Below are positions 16,690-23,230 of a stretch of DNA of 64,000 nucleotides, one piece after another. This DNA comes from Microbacterium sp. MYb66. GTDB lineage: Bacteria > Actinomycetota > Actinomycetes > Actinomycetales > Microbacteriaceae. Every line of letters begins with the position of its first letter. Within the stretch, counting starts at the first letter, position 1. Made by a program: the position numbers and the translations under genes. The stretch covers positions 558,001-622,000 of the forward strand of contig NZ_PCOV01000001.1 of assembly GCF_002979435.1 (NCBI RefSeq), in the 5' to 3' direction. Under the pieces are notes generated by a model. The model ran no database searches. It saw only the letters and a list, made by a program, of their open reading frames with translations, and was not told the origin of the DNA.

Positions 16690-18077
16690 GCGGGTGCTCC
16701 AAGCAGTGCGGGAAGGGAACGGGTCCAGGTCTGGGTCGCGGCCTGGACGGCATCCCAGGGCGATCCGAGCGGGGGCGTGTAGGAGAGATCGAGGTCGGAG
16801 ACCGCCGCGACCGTCAACCCCGCGTGCAGGGCCGTGGCGAACGTGTCGACGCGTTTCGCGGTCTCTGTGCCGAGCCGGCCGACCAGCTGCGCGCCCAGGA
16901 GACGCCCGGTGCTGGTGTCGCCGGTGATCCGGAAGGTGATGGGCTGCGCGCCCGGGTAGTAGCGCTTGTGGTCATCCGCCGCCGACTGGACCGTCGCCGG
17001 GGAGTAGCCGGCGGCCGCGGCATCCTGATCGCGCAAGCCGGTGCGGGCTGCGACGAGATCGAAGACCTTCACGACCTGGGTGCCGACGGACCCGGCGAAC
17101 CGGGCGCGCCCGCCGATCGCGTTCTCTCCGGCTACCCGGCCCTGCTTGTGCGAGGTGGTGCCCAGCGGCAGGTAGGTGGTGCCGAGGAGCCGGTGGTGGG
17201 TGATGATCCCGTCGCCGGCCGCGAACACGTGCGGCAGGCCGGTGCGCATCTGCTCGTCGACGACGACCGCCCGCCCCGCGCCGAGGCTTGCGCCCGCGGC
17301 TTCGAGGAGCGAGGTGTTGGGGCGGACACCGACGACGGCGAGGACCAGGTCTGCGGTGTGCGTGACGGGCTGCCCGTTCCGGGTGCCGGTGACGACAAGC
17401 CCCGCGGATGTCTTCTCGACTCCGGCGACGAGGGTGCCGGTGTGGACGTCGACGCCGTGCTCCTCGAGTTCGGTGCGGACGAGGCCGGCGAGTTCGGGGT
17501 CGAGGGTGGAGAGGACCTCTCCGCCGCGCTGCAGTTGGGTGACCTGCATGCCGCGTGCCGCGAACGCCTCCGCCATCTCCAAGCCGACGTAGCCCGCGCC
17601 GATGATGATCGCCGACGCCGGGTTCCGTTCGGTCAGGTGGCGGTCCAGGGCGAACGTGTCGCCCATCGAGTGGATGACGTGGACGCCGTCTTCGGGGCCG
17701 AGCTGTTCGAGCCCGGCGATGCCGGCGTGGGAGGGGAGCGCGCCGGTGCCGACGACGAGCTCGTCGTAAGCGATCGTCGACTCGTGGCCGGCCTGGTCGC
17801 GGACGGTGAGGCGCTGACCGGGGACGTCGATGCTCGTGGCGAGGGTGTTCAGCCGCAGCTGCATGCCGGTCGCTTCGAGGTCCCCGTGGGTGCGGTGCGC
17901 GAGGGACTGCCAGGGTGCGACGTCGCCGGTGAAGTAGTAAGGGATCCCACAGATCGAGTAGTTCGGGTAGGCGTCCGCGACGACCACCGTCACCTCAACC
18001 TCTGGGTCGAGTTCCCGGGCGCGGAGGGCGGCGGAGATGCCGGCATCGCTGCCGCCGATCACGGCGATATGGGTCAT
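16686..18077 (-). CDS. FAD/NAD(P)-dependent disulfide oxidoreductase, CoA-disulfide reductase-like
   Basis: A 463-residue cytoplasmic flavoprotein. An FAD-binding Rossmann motif opens it (IAVIGGSDAGISAA), a second NAD(P) site follows (AIIIGAGYVGLEMAEAF, near residue 165), and AAGDGIITHH is the second FAD contact. A single redox cysteine, C43 in YSICGIPYY, sits where CoA-disulfide reductases have theirs. This differs from mercuric reductase, which has a CxxxxC pair. It is encoded between the aquaporin and arsC with 4-bp overlaps at both ends, so it probably supports arsenic detoxification, for example low-molecular-weight thiol redox, but its substrate is not known. Confidence 0.85.
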   Translation of the reverse strand: MTHIAVIGGSDAGISAALRARELDPEVEVTVVVADAYPNYSICGIPYYFTGDVAPWQSLAHRTHGDLEATGMQLRLNTLATSIDVPGQRLTVRDQAGHESTIAYDELVVGTGALPSHAGIAGLEQLGPEDGVHVIHSMGDTFALDRHLTERNPASAIIIGAGYVGLEMAEAFAARGMQVTQLQRGGEVLSTLDPELAGLVRTELEEHGVDVHTGTLVAGVEKTSAGLVVTGTRNGQPVTHTADLVLAVVGVRPNTSLLEAAGASLGAGRAVVVDEQMRTGLPHVFAAGDGIITHHRLLGTTYLPLGTTSHKQGRVAGENAIGGRARFAGSVGTQVVKVFDLVAARTGLRDQDAAAAGYSPATVQSAADDHKRYYPGAQPITFRITGDTSTGRLLGAQLVGRLGTETAKRVDTFATALHAGLTVAAVSDLDLSYTPPLGSPWDAVQAATQTWTRSLPALLGAPA

Positions 18078-18805
18078 GCGAGGGACTCCTTCGAAGCAGC
18101 GTCCGCGGGATGCGAGCCGACCGGGACGGGTGAGGTGAACAGGACGACGGCTGCGGCGACGCCAATCGCCGCGCCGAGGATCTGGGCGGCGAGGAACGGG
18201 AGGACGGAGGTGGGGGCGACGCCGGCGAATGTGTCGGTGAAGACGCGCCCGATCGTGACGGCCGGGTTCGCGAACGACGTCGACGACGTGAACCAGTAGG
18301 CCGCGCCGATGTAAGCGCCGACGGCGGCCGCTATCACGGGCAGGGTCTGCCCGGCGCGGGTGAGCCCGGTGATCAGCAGCACCAGACCCGCGGTCGCGAC
18401 GACCTCGCCCAGCAGCGTCCCCGCGGTGACCCGTTCGGTGGTGGCGATCGCGGTGGGGACCTGGAACATTAGGTTCGCGAGGAACGCCCCGCCGATCCCG
18501 CCGAGCACCTGCGCGACGACGTAGACGACCAGATCCCGAACGGGAAGGCCAGTGCGGGTGCGGCGGCCGAGGAGGGCGTCCGCGGCGGAGACGACGGGGT
18601 TGAAGTGCGCGCCGGAGACCGGGCCGAGCAGCAGGATCAGCACCGCGAGACCGAACACGGTCGCGGTGGAGTTCTCCAGCAGCTGCAGCCCGACATCGGC
18701 CGACAGGCGCTGCGCGGCGATCCCGGATCCGACGACGACGGTCACCAGCAAGCCGGTGCCGAGGAACTCGGCGACCGCGCGGCGTGACAGGGATGTGTGA
18801 TTCAT
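18074..18805 (-). CDS. MIP/aquaporin family channel of the ars operon
   Basis: A 243-residue membrane protein with six hydrophobic helices and the two half-helix signatures HFNPVVSAAD (an NPV variant, near residue 68) and FANPAVTIGRVF (near residue 178). Aquaglyceroporin-type channels in ars operons let arsenite leave the cell down its gradient. As the first gene of the operon, directly facing arsR across 49 bp, this one likely exports arsenite made by ArsC. A role in arsenite export is inferred from context; the family alone would also allow water or glycerol. Confidence 0.88.
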   Translation of the reverse strand: MNHTSLSRRAVAEFLGTGLLVTVVVGSGIAAQRLSADVGLQLLENSTATVFGLAVLILLLGPVSGAHFNPVVSAADALLGRRTRTGLPVRDLVVYVVAQVLGGIGGAFLANLMFQVPTAIATTERVTAGTLLGEVVATAGLVLLITGLTRAGQTLPVIAAAVGAYIGAAYWFTSSTSFANPAVTIGRVFTDTFAGVAPTSVLPFLAAQILGAAIGVAAAVVLFTSPVPVGSHPADAASKESLA

Positions 18806-18814
18806 GGGCTCCTC

Positions 18815-18847
18815 ATCTTGACGAACTGACTATAGCTCAGTCAAGAT
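18815..18847. promoter_or_regulatory. ArsR-type operator in the divergent ars promoter
   Basis: ATCTTGA (18815-18821) and TCAAGAT (18841-18847) form the outer inverted repeat. ACTGA (18825-18829) and TCAGT (18837-18841) form an inner one. It fills the 49 bp between the aquaporin and arsR starts, so one bound dimer could repress both directions. Confidence 0.7.
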
Positions 18848-18854
18848 TGAGGCA

Positions 18855-19529
18855 ATGAACAGTGAGCGAATTTTCTCGGTAGAGGAGCGGGCCCGCAAGC
18901 ACGCCGCTCTCGCAGACCCCGCCCGATTGCGGATGCTGGACCTGCTGACCTTCGGCGACCTGTCACCGACCGAGCTCCGCGAAGAGATCGGCGTGCCCTC
19001 CAACCTGCTCGCCCATCACCTGAACGTGCTCGAGCGGGAACGCCTCATCACCCGCGGACGCTCGGAAGGCGACGGCCGGCGGACGTATGTGAGACTCGTC
19101 CCCGACGCCCTCACGGGTCTCGGATCGTTCGCGGCCGCCGGGGCCCGGCGGGTCGTGTTCGTCTGCTCCGCGAACTCCGCCCGCTCCCAGCTCGCCCGCG
19201 CCCTGTGGGCGTCCGTCAGCGACGTCCCTGTCGACAGCGCCGGCACTCACCCCGCCGACCAGATCGCTCCCGGTGCGGCCGCGGTCGCGGCCCGTCATGG
19301 TCTGGATCTCGCCGGCGTGATACCGCGGCTCGTCGACGAGACGATCCGCGACGACGACTTCATCATCACCGTCTGCGACCGCGCTCACGAGGAGTATCCG
19401 GGCGGAACCGTGCACTGGTCCGTGCCCGACCCCGTCCTGGTCGGAACGGATGCGGCGTTCGAGATCGCATTCGTCGACCTCGAACGCCGGATCAGTCAAC
19501 TCGCGCCGAGGATCCTCACCGTCGCCTGA
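18855..19529 (+). CDS. ArsR-type repressor fused to an ArsC-type phosphatase domain
   Basis: A 224-residue fusion. Residues 10-90 are a winged-helix ArsR domain (LADPARLRMLDLL, then SNLLAHHLNVLERERLI as the recognition helix). Residues 98-222 are a low-molecular-weight phosphatase/arsenate reductase domain with the P-loop C104-SANSA-R110 and an acid loop WSVPDPVLVG near residue 190. Fusions of this kind occur in actinobacterial ars loci. The DNA-binding half probably controls the divergent aquaporin operon through the operator at 18815-18847. No classical ArsR CVC metal site is seen in the recognition helix, so arsenic sensing may use other cysteines. Confidence 0.9.
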   Translation: MNSERIFSVEERARKHAALADPARLRMLDLLTFGDLSPTELREEIGVPSNLLAHHLNVLERERLITRGRSEGDGRRTYVRLVPDALTGLGSFAAAGARRVVFVCSANSARSQLARALWASVSDVPVDSAGTHPADQIAPGAAAVAARHGLDLAGVIPRLVDETIRDDDFIITVCDRAHEEYPGGTVHWSVPDPVLVGTDAAFEIAFVDLERRISQLAPRILTVA

Positions 19530-19530
19530 C

Positions 19531-19559
19531 TTGCGCTTCGAGCCGCTTGAAGGTTTAGT
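19531..19559 (+). promoter_or_regulatory. merR-type gene promoter with palindromic operator in the spacer
   Basis: TTGCGC (19531-19536), 17-bp spacer and TTTAGT (19554-19559) precede ATG 19569. An imperfect 17-bp palindrome, CTTCGAGCCGCTTGAAG (19536-19552), fills the spacer. A very similar site lies at 20690-20708. Confidence 0.55.
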
Positions 19560-19568
19560 CTGCGGGGG

Positions 19569-20036
19569 ATGAGTGGAATGCGGATCTCGGAGGTCGCCCG
19601 GCGGACCGGACTGGCATCGTCGACGATCCGGTTCTATGAGGCCGAAGGGCTGATCGCGCCCGCCGATCGGGACGCGAACGGGTATCGCTCCTATGACGAA
19701 GCCGATGTGCAGCGGCTGTCGTTCATCGCCGGGGCGAAGCAACTCGATCTCGGCCTCGCCGAGGTGCGGCAGCTGCTGTCCGCGCGGGAAGACTCCGAAC
19801 GCTGCGAACACGTCCAGCGACAGATGCACGACGTCGTTGCCCGCCGCCTCGTTGACACCGAAGCCCGGATCGCAGACCTGACACGGGTCGCCGAGGAACT
19901 CCGCCGAACCGAGGAACGCCTTGCCGGACCGCCCATGCGCGGGACCTGCTCCGACGCCTGCGCGTGCGCGGCCCTGTCGGGGGAACCTGTGCCAGTGCCG
20001 GCAGGAGTCACGACTCTGACGGTTCTCCCGCGCTGA
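19569..20036 (+). CDS. MerR family metal-responsive regulator
   Basis: A 155-residue activator/repressor with the MerR winged-helix (MRISEVARRTGLASSTIRFYEAEGL is the DNA-binding start; I quote only its core RISEVARRTGL), a long dimerisation helix (about 82-118), and a metal loop. Cysteines are C79, at the start of the dimer helix, and C127, C131 and C133 near the end. C79 is the position kept in regulators of divalent metals (ZntR, MerR) and replaced in the copper regulators. Likely inducers are therefore Zn, Cd, Pb or Hg; the exact metal is inference. Its probable targets are its own promoter and the divergent site at 20683-20713. It ends 29 bp inside the convergent small membrane gene. Confidence 0.88.
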   Translation: MSGMRISEVARRTGLASSTIRFYEAEGLIAPADRDANGYRSYDEADVQRLSFIAGAKQLDLGLAEVRQLLSAREDSERCEHVQRQMHDVVARRLVDTEARIADLTRVAEELRRTEERLAGPPMRGTCSDACACAALSGEPVPVPAGVTTLTVLPR

Positions 20037-20322
20037 CCGCCTCGGGCCGGGTGTGCTGCAACGCGACGGACTGCGGCCCCTGGGGGACGCGGCAGGCCCG
20101 TGCCCGGCGGCGGCGGACCATCAGCACGACCGTGACGGCCGCGGCCAGAGCAGCGACGATCAACAGTGCGGGAACCCAGTATGCGCCGAGCAGGGAGGCA
20201 GCGCCGACGCTCGCGGCGATGCCCAACAGCGGTCCCGCGCAGCAGGCGGCGCAGCCGACGACAGCCGCAACGATCACACCGACGGTGAGCTTGCGTCCCT
20301 TCAGGGGCGTGGGGGAGGTCAT
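20008..20322 (-). CDS. small membrane protein with CAACC motif, MerT/MerF-like
   Basis: A 104-residue protein with two hydrophobic helices (about 13-45 and 50-70) and a cysteine motif C24-AA-CC28 followed by AGPLL inside the first helix. Mercuric transporters MerT and MerF carry vicinal cysteines in the first membrane helix in this way, and the motif hands metal across the membrane. It is preceded by a 4-bp overlap (ATGA) with the CCSFF gene, and the pair is driven from the MerR-type promoter. No mercuric reductase is nearby, so mercury specificity is uncertain. The C-terminal tail (residues 75-104) is hydrophilic. Confidence 0.6.
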   Translation of the reverse strand: MTSPTPLKGRKLTVGVIVAAVVGCAACCAGPLLGIAASVGAASLLGAYWVPALLIVAALAAAVTVVLMVRRRRARACRVPQGPQSVALQHTRPEAVSAGEPSES

Positions 20323-20675
20323 CGGGTCGATCCCGTCAGTTCGGCGTCCCGTCGGGCAGTGTCGACGAGCGCGCCGAGGACCGCGGTGTGCGCCGCGGGA
20401 ACCGTGACGGTCATCACCAGCGCGCCCGTGGCCTCCGCGAACGTGAAGGCGAAGAACGAACAGCACGACGTCTCCCGCGCCGCGAGCTCCCGCGCCGCGA
20501 GCTCCCGCGCCGCGGGCTCAACGTGCGGAGCGAGGACGAAGTCCGCGCGCTCAGCGCTCGGCTGCGTCACATCGTGCAGCGCGGTGCGGAACAGGTCGGT
20601 GAACTCCCGCTCCCGCAACGGGCGGTCAACGGTAGGGAGGGTGCAGGCGGAGGGTGCCCATTGCAGATCGGTCAT
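20319..20675 (-). CDS. hypothetical CCSFF protein of the MerR-controlled unit
   Basis: A 118-residue soluble protein with C11 and a vicinal pair C71-C72 in ETSCCSFFAFTF, suggestive of soft-metal binding. The part from residue 70 on looks beta-rich and ends VTVPAAHTAVLGALVDTA. Between about residues 56 and 70 is a run of three ARELA copies caused by a 15-bp tandem DNA repeat, so the length here may vary between strains. Start ATG 20675 lies 7 nt after a TAGCGT -10 box. It is translationally coupled to the MerT/MerF-like gene. Function unknown; a metal-scavenging or metal-delivery role is inference. Confidence 0.6.
   Translation of the reverse strand: MTDLQWAPSACTLPTVDRPLREREFTDLFRTALHDVTQPSAERADFVLAPHVEPAARELAARELAARETSCCSFFAFTFAEATGALVMTVTVPAAHTAVLGALVDTARRDAELTGSTR
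20472..20516 (+). repeat. 15-bp tandem repeat, three copies, within a coding gene
   Basis: CTCCCGCGCCGCGAG occurs at 20472-20486 and 20487-20501, and CTCCCGCGCCGCGGG at 20502-20516. It encodes a five-residue unit (ARELA on the minus strand), so changes in copy number keep the frame. Confidence 0.9.
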
Positions 20676-20682
20676 GATGGTG

Positions 20683-20713
20683 ACGCTAAGCGTTCAAGCC
20701 GCTTCAAGGTCAA
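20683..20713 (-). promoter_or_regulatory. MerR-type promoter with 19-bp spacer
   Basis: On the minus strand, TTGACC (20713-20708), 19 bp and TAGCGT (20688-20683) lead to ATG 20675. The spacer holds the palindrome TTGAAGCGGCTTGAA. A long 19-bp spacer with a central operator is the classic MerR-activated layout. The core AGCCGCTT is shared with the merR promoter at 19536-19552. The same 65 bp also carries the start region of the divergent permease gene, which has TAGGCT at 20728-20733. Confidence 0.72.
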
Positions 20714-20740
20714 GCCCGCGGTTTCTCTAGGCTGGTGAGC

Positions 20741-21718
20741 ATGAGCGCAATGGTGGAATGGTGGGAACGGCACCAGGTGGCGCTCTATGTCGCCGCGATC
20801 GGTGCCGGCATCGCCGTCGGGCTGATCTTCCCCGCAGTCGCGCCGGTGCTGTCCGGTGCGACGAATCCGGTGCTGGCGCTGCTGCTGTTCGCGACGTTCC
20901 TCGGCGTGCCGCTGATCGAGGTCGGCCGCGCGATCCGCGACTTCCGGTTCCCCGGGACCGTGCTGGTGGTCAATTTCGTCGCAGTCCCGCTCATCGCCTT
21001 CGGGCTGTCGCGCTTCGTCGCGGATGACCAGGGCCTGCTGATCGGGGTGCTGCTGGTGCTGCTCACCCCGTGCGTGGACTACGTGATCGTGTTCACCGGT
21101 CTCGCCGGCGGCGCGCGTGCCCGCCTGCTCGCCGCAACCCCGCTGCTCATGCTGCTGCAGATCGTGCTGCTGCCCGGCTATCTGTGGCTGTTCGCCGGCA
21201 GCGACACGGTCGCCCATATCGACCTCGAGCCCTTCCTCGAGGCGTTCCTGATCCTCATCGTGATCCCGCTCACCGCGGCCGCGATCGTCCAAGCCCTCGC
21301 CCGCCGTCGCCGGGCAGGTCGCGTGATCGAACAGGTCTTCGCCGCGGCGATGGTGCCGTTAATGATGGTGACCCTCGCCGTCGTGGTTGGCTCGCAGATC
21401 GCCGGCGTCGGAAGCCAAGTCGTCACCCTGCTCCGCGTCGTCCCGCTCTATGCGGTGTTCCTCGCCATCATGCTCTTCGTCGGCGTCGCCGCAGGGCGGG
21501 TGGTGCGGCTGCCGGTCCCCGAGACCCGGGCCGTGATCTTCAGCGGCGCAACCCGCAACTCCCTCGTGGTGCTCCCGCTCGCCCTCGCCCTCCCCGCCCC
21601 GCTCGCCATCGCACCGCTCGCGGTCGTCACCCAGACCCTCATCGAACTCGTCGGCATGGTCGTGTTCCTCTGGTTGGTTCCGTTGCTCACTCCTCTGCGG
21701 GTCGACGGGGCACGGTGA
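20741..21718 (+). CDS. arsenite-type efflux permease, ACR3/bile acid:sodium symporter family
   Basis: A 325-residue membrane protein with about ten helices. The family core LLVLLTPCVDYVIVFTGLAGG (residues about 109-129; core TPCVDYVIVF) has the membrane cysteine used by Acr3-type arsenite exporters, and PETRAVIFSGATRNSLVVLP near residue 265 is the second conserved segment. Members with this cysteine export arsenite or antimonite using the proton gradient. The start is taken as ATG 20741, since a leaderless TAGGCT box ends 7 nt upstream; GTG 20735 is an alternative. It lies among metal genes, divergent from the CCSFF unit. Confidence 0.85.
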   Translation: MSAMVEWWERHQVALYVAAIGAGIAVGLIFPAVAPVLSGATNPVLALLLFATFLGVPLIEVGRAIRDFRFPGTVLVVNFVAVPLIAFGLSRFVADDQGLLIGVLLVLLTPCVDYVIVFTGLAGGARARLLAATPLLMLLQIVLLPGYLWLFAGSDTVAHIDLEPFLEAFLILIVIPLTAAAIVQALARRRRAGRVIEQVFAAAMVPLMMVTLAVVVGSQIAGVGSQVVTLLRVVPLYAVFLAIMLFVGVAAGRVVRLPVPETRAVIFSGATRNSLVVLPLALALPAPLAIAPLAVVTQTLIELVGMVVFLWLVPLLTPLRVDGAR

Positions 21719-21829
21719 CTTTTGGGGTGGGCCTCGGTTAGGCGGCTGGGTCCGCCGGGCCGGGGAAACCACCACGCGCACACAACGATGTTTCGGACCC
21801 TGGTCGTCAGGAATACCGTCCAGTCGGCG

Positions 21830-22330
21830 TCATCGATCTTCATTGTCTCCCCGACTTGAGTTGCGCTCGCTGAGCGGGTGCAGGGTGGTCATAGCCCGGC
21901 GCTCTGCGTCGAGAGGAGATGCCCGGAAGGGTTGTTCAAGTTGGCGGGTGCGAGACTGTTCTCGAAATCCCCGGCCGACTCTAAGGCTCCGCAGTACGTT
22001 TCTATCCCAGTCGATCATCCTTCGCCGTCGCCAATCAATCGCCGCGGTGCCTCTGAAGCTATGGATTGCTCGGCAACGCGCAAAGTAATCCAGGTCCTGA
22101 GGGAAGGCGCCGGGGAGCCCTCCCGATTCGGGAAGCAGGTACGCGAACAGCTCGGAAAAGGTCGGGCCGTGGGTCGTACGCCTTCGGGTCTGCGCCACGA
22201 AGATCGCGGCAGCGAGGGCCCAGTCTTCAGCCGTATCGTCGCCGGTGAACTCCTCGAATGTGTATGCCCATGCGGCAGGGGGAGGGGAGCTAATTCCGCG
22301 CCACCAGGGCGGGCTCGAATCGGGCAGCAC
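21830..22330 (-). CDS. hypothetical protein, possible DNA-binding
   Basis: A 166-codon ORF, start uncertain (GTG 22330 gives the longest form). The central segment TAEDWALAAAIFVAQTRR ... GPTFSELFAYLLPE looks like helix-turn-helix-like helices, and the end of the core, WDRNVLRSLRVGRGFREQS, resembles the last part of small regulatory proteins seen on actinobacterial islands. The first 20 residues (Pro/Ser-rich) may not be translated. Divergent from the XRE-type gene, with 190 bp between them. Function unknown. Confidence 0.5.
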   Translation of the reverse strand: MLPDSSPPWWRGISSPPPAAWAYTFEEFTGDDTAEDWALAAAIFVAQTRRRTTHGPTFSELFAYLLPESGGLPGAFPQDLDYFARCRAIHSFRGTAAIDWRRRRMIDWDRNVLRSLRVGRGFREQSRTRQLEQPFRASPLDAERRAMTTLHPLSERNSSRGDNEDR

Positions 22331-22451
22331 TTCGTTCCATCACAATCACGGTCGCATCGCGGGGCCGCATCCCCGGCCACGACCGGTATGCGTCAGGGGA
22401 TGGGCGGCACACGTGCAGGGGGCGTCGGGAAGCCCAGGTGAGTGATTGTTT

Positions 22452-22479
22452 CGTATGGCCTCAGAAATTATGCCATACG
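22452..22479. promoter_or_regulatory. 8-bp inverted repeat upstream of the XRE-type gene
   Basis: CGTATGGC (22452-22459) and GCCATACG (22472-22479), separated by 12 AT-rich bases. A likely operator for the adjacent HTH regulator. Confidence 0.6.
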
Positions 22480-22521
22480 GACTAGGCCAGACCGATGTGT
22501 GGAGGTCACATTTCTGGTCAG

Positions 22522-22806
22522 ATGCCGCGGCGAAACGACGAGATTGACGCGGACTGGGCGGCGTTCGCCCAGGAACTCGCAGTCTCTCTTCGCCGGGCCC
22601 GGGATCAACGAGGGATGAGCCAGGAAGAAGTCGCTTATCGGGCAGGGCTGACTCGGTACACCTACCAAAAGTATGAGAAGGGTGAGTCGCGGCCCGGTAC
22701 GCCATCGAATCCGACTCTCCGCTCGATGTTGGCGCTGTCTCAGGTTCTCGGCGTCGCCTTGGCCGACCTCATCCCGTCGGGCATCCCGGATCTGCGAACG
22801 CGCTAG
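22522..22806 (+). CDS. XRE family helix-turn-helix regulator
   Basis: A 94-residue DNA-binding protein made up almost entirely of one HTH_3 domain: LRRARDQRGMSQEEVAYRAG, then LTRYTYQKYEKGESRPG and a final helix ending VLGVALADLIP. The start is uncertain: ATG 22522 (used) or ATG 22495 in the same frame, which would add 9 residues (GGAGG at 22500-22504 does not decide it). The inverted repeat at 22452-22479 may be its own operator. It is convergent with the recombinase module and may control the island. Confidence 0.85.
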   Translation: MPRRNDEIDADWAAFAQELAVSLRRARDQRGMSQEEVAYRAGLTRYTYQKYEKGESRPGTPSNPTLRSMLALSQVLGVALADLIPSGIPDLRTR

Positions 22807-22834
22807 GGGTGTGCCGTGAATGCGCATTACCGCT

Positions 22835-23230
22835 TCACGAGTGAGGGCGGATGGCGGTGACTCGCGCTGACTGTTCGAGCTGGGTTCGAAGGGCGTGGTT
22901 TTCGAGAGTGAGTCGCTGCACTTCCGCGGCCGCGAAGTTCACTTCGTTCAGGAGACGCGCGTTCTCAACGCGTAGCCGAGCAATCGTGCTCCGATCATTG
23001 GCGTCAGAAGCGTCGGCGACTTGCCGCCGCACGGTACGGTTAGCTTCGCGGCGTGAGTCGACGAGTTCCCGCGCAATGTCAGGGAAATGGCGCCAGAATG
23101 TCGCGTTGCTCATTCCAAGTCGGGTTGCGACGGCGAGAGCCGCTGGAGGGCGTCCAGTTCTCTCGGTTGTGAGGGCGTTGATCGCGCTGGTTATGTCGTC
23201 TGCGGTCGGCAGCGGTACGCGCTGGGTCAT
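22835..23230 (-). CDS. TnpC-like coiled-coil accessory protein
   Basis: A 131-residue protein. The N-terminal half is a small helix-turn-helix-like domain (PPAALAVATRLGMSNATFWRHF) and the second half (about residues 70-120) is a heptad-rich coiled coil (IARLRVENARLLNEVNFAAA, VQRLTLENHALRTQLEQ). Tn554 tnpC, the third gene of that transposon, is of similar size and helps set recombination direction and frequency; a matching role here is inference from gene order. ATG overlaps the stop of the third recombinase (ATGA). Confidence 0.72.
   Translation of the reverse strand: MTQRVPLPTADDITSAINALTTERTGRPPAALAVATRLGMSNATFWRHFPDIARELVDSRREANRTVRRQVADASDANDRSTIARLRVENARLLNEVNFAAAEVQRLTLENHALRTQLEQSARVTAIRPHS

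Noticed and set aside
16686..18077. Mercuric reductase as an alternative for the flavoprotein
   Set aside because: It has one redox cysteine (C43) as in CoA-disulfide reductases, not the CxxxxC pair or a C-terminal vicinal cysteine pair of MerA.
20472..20516. CRISPR-like array
   Set aside because: The 15-bp units are directly adjacent with no spacers and encode a protein repeat.
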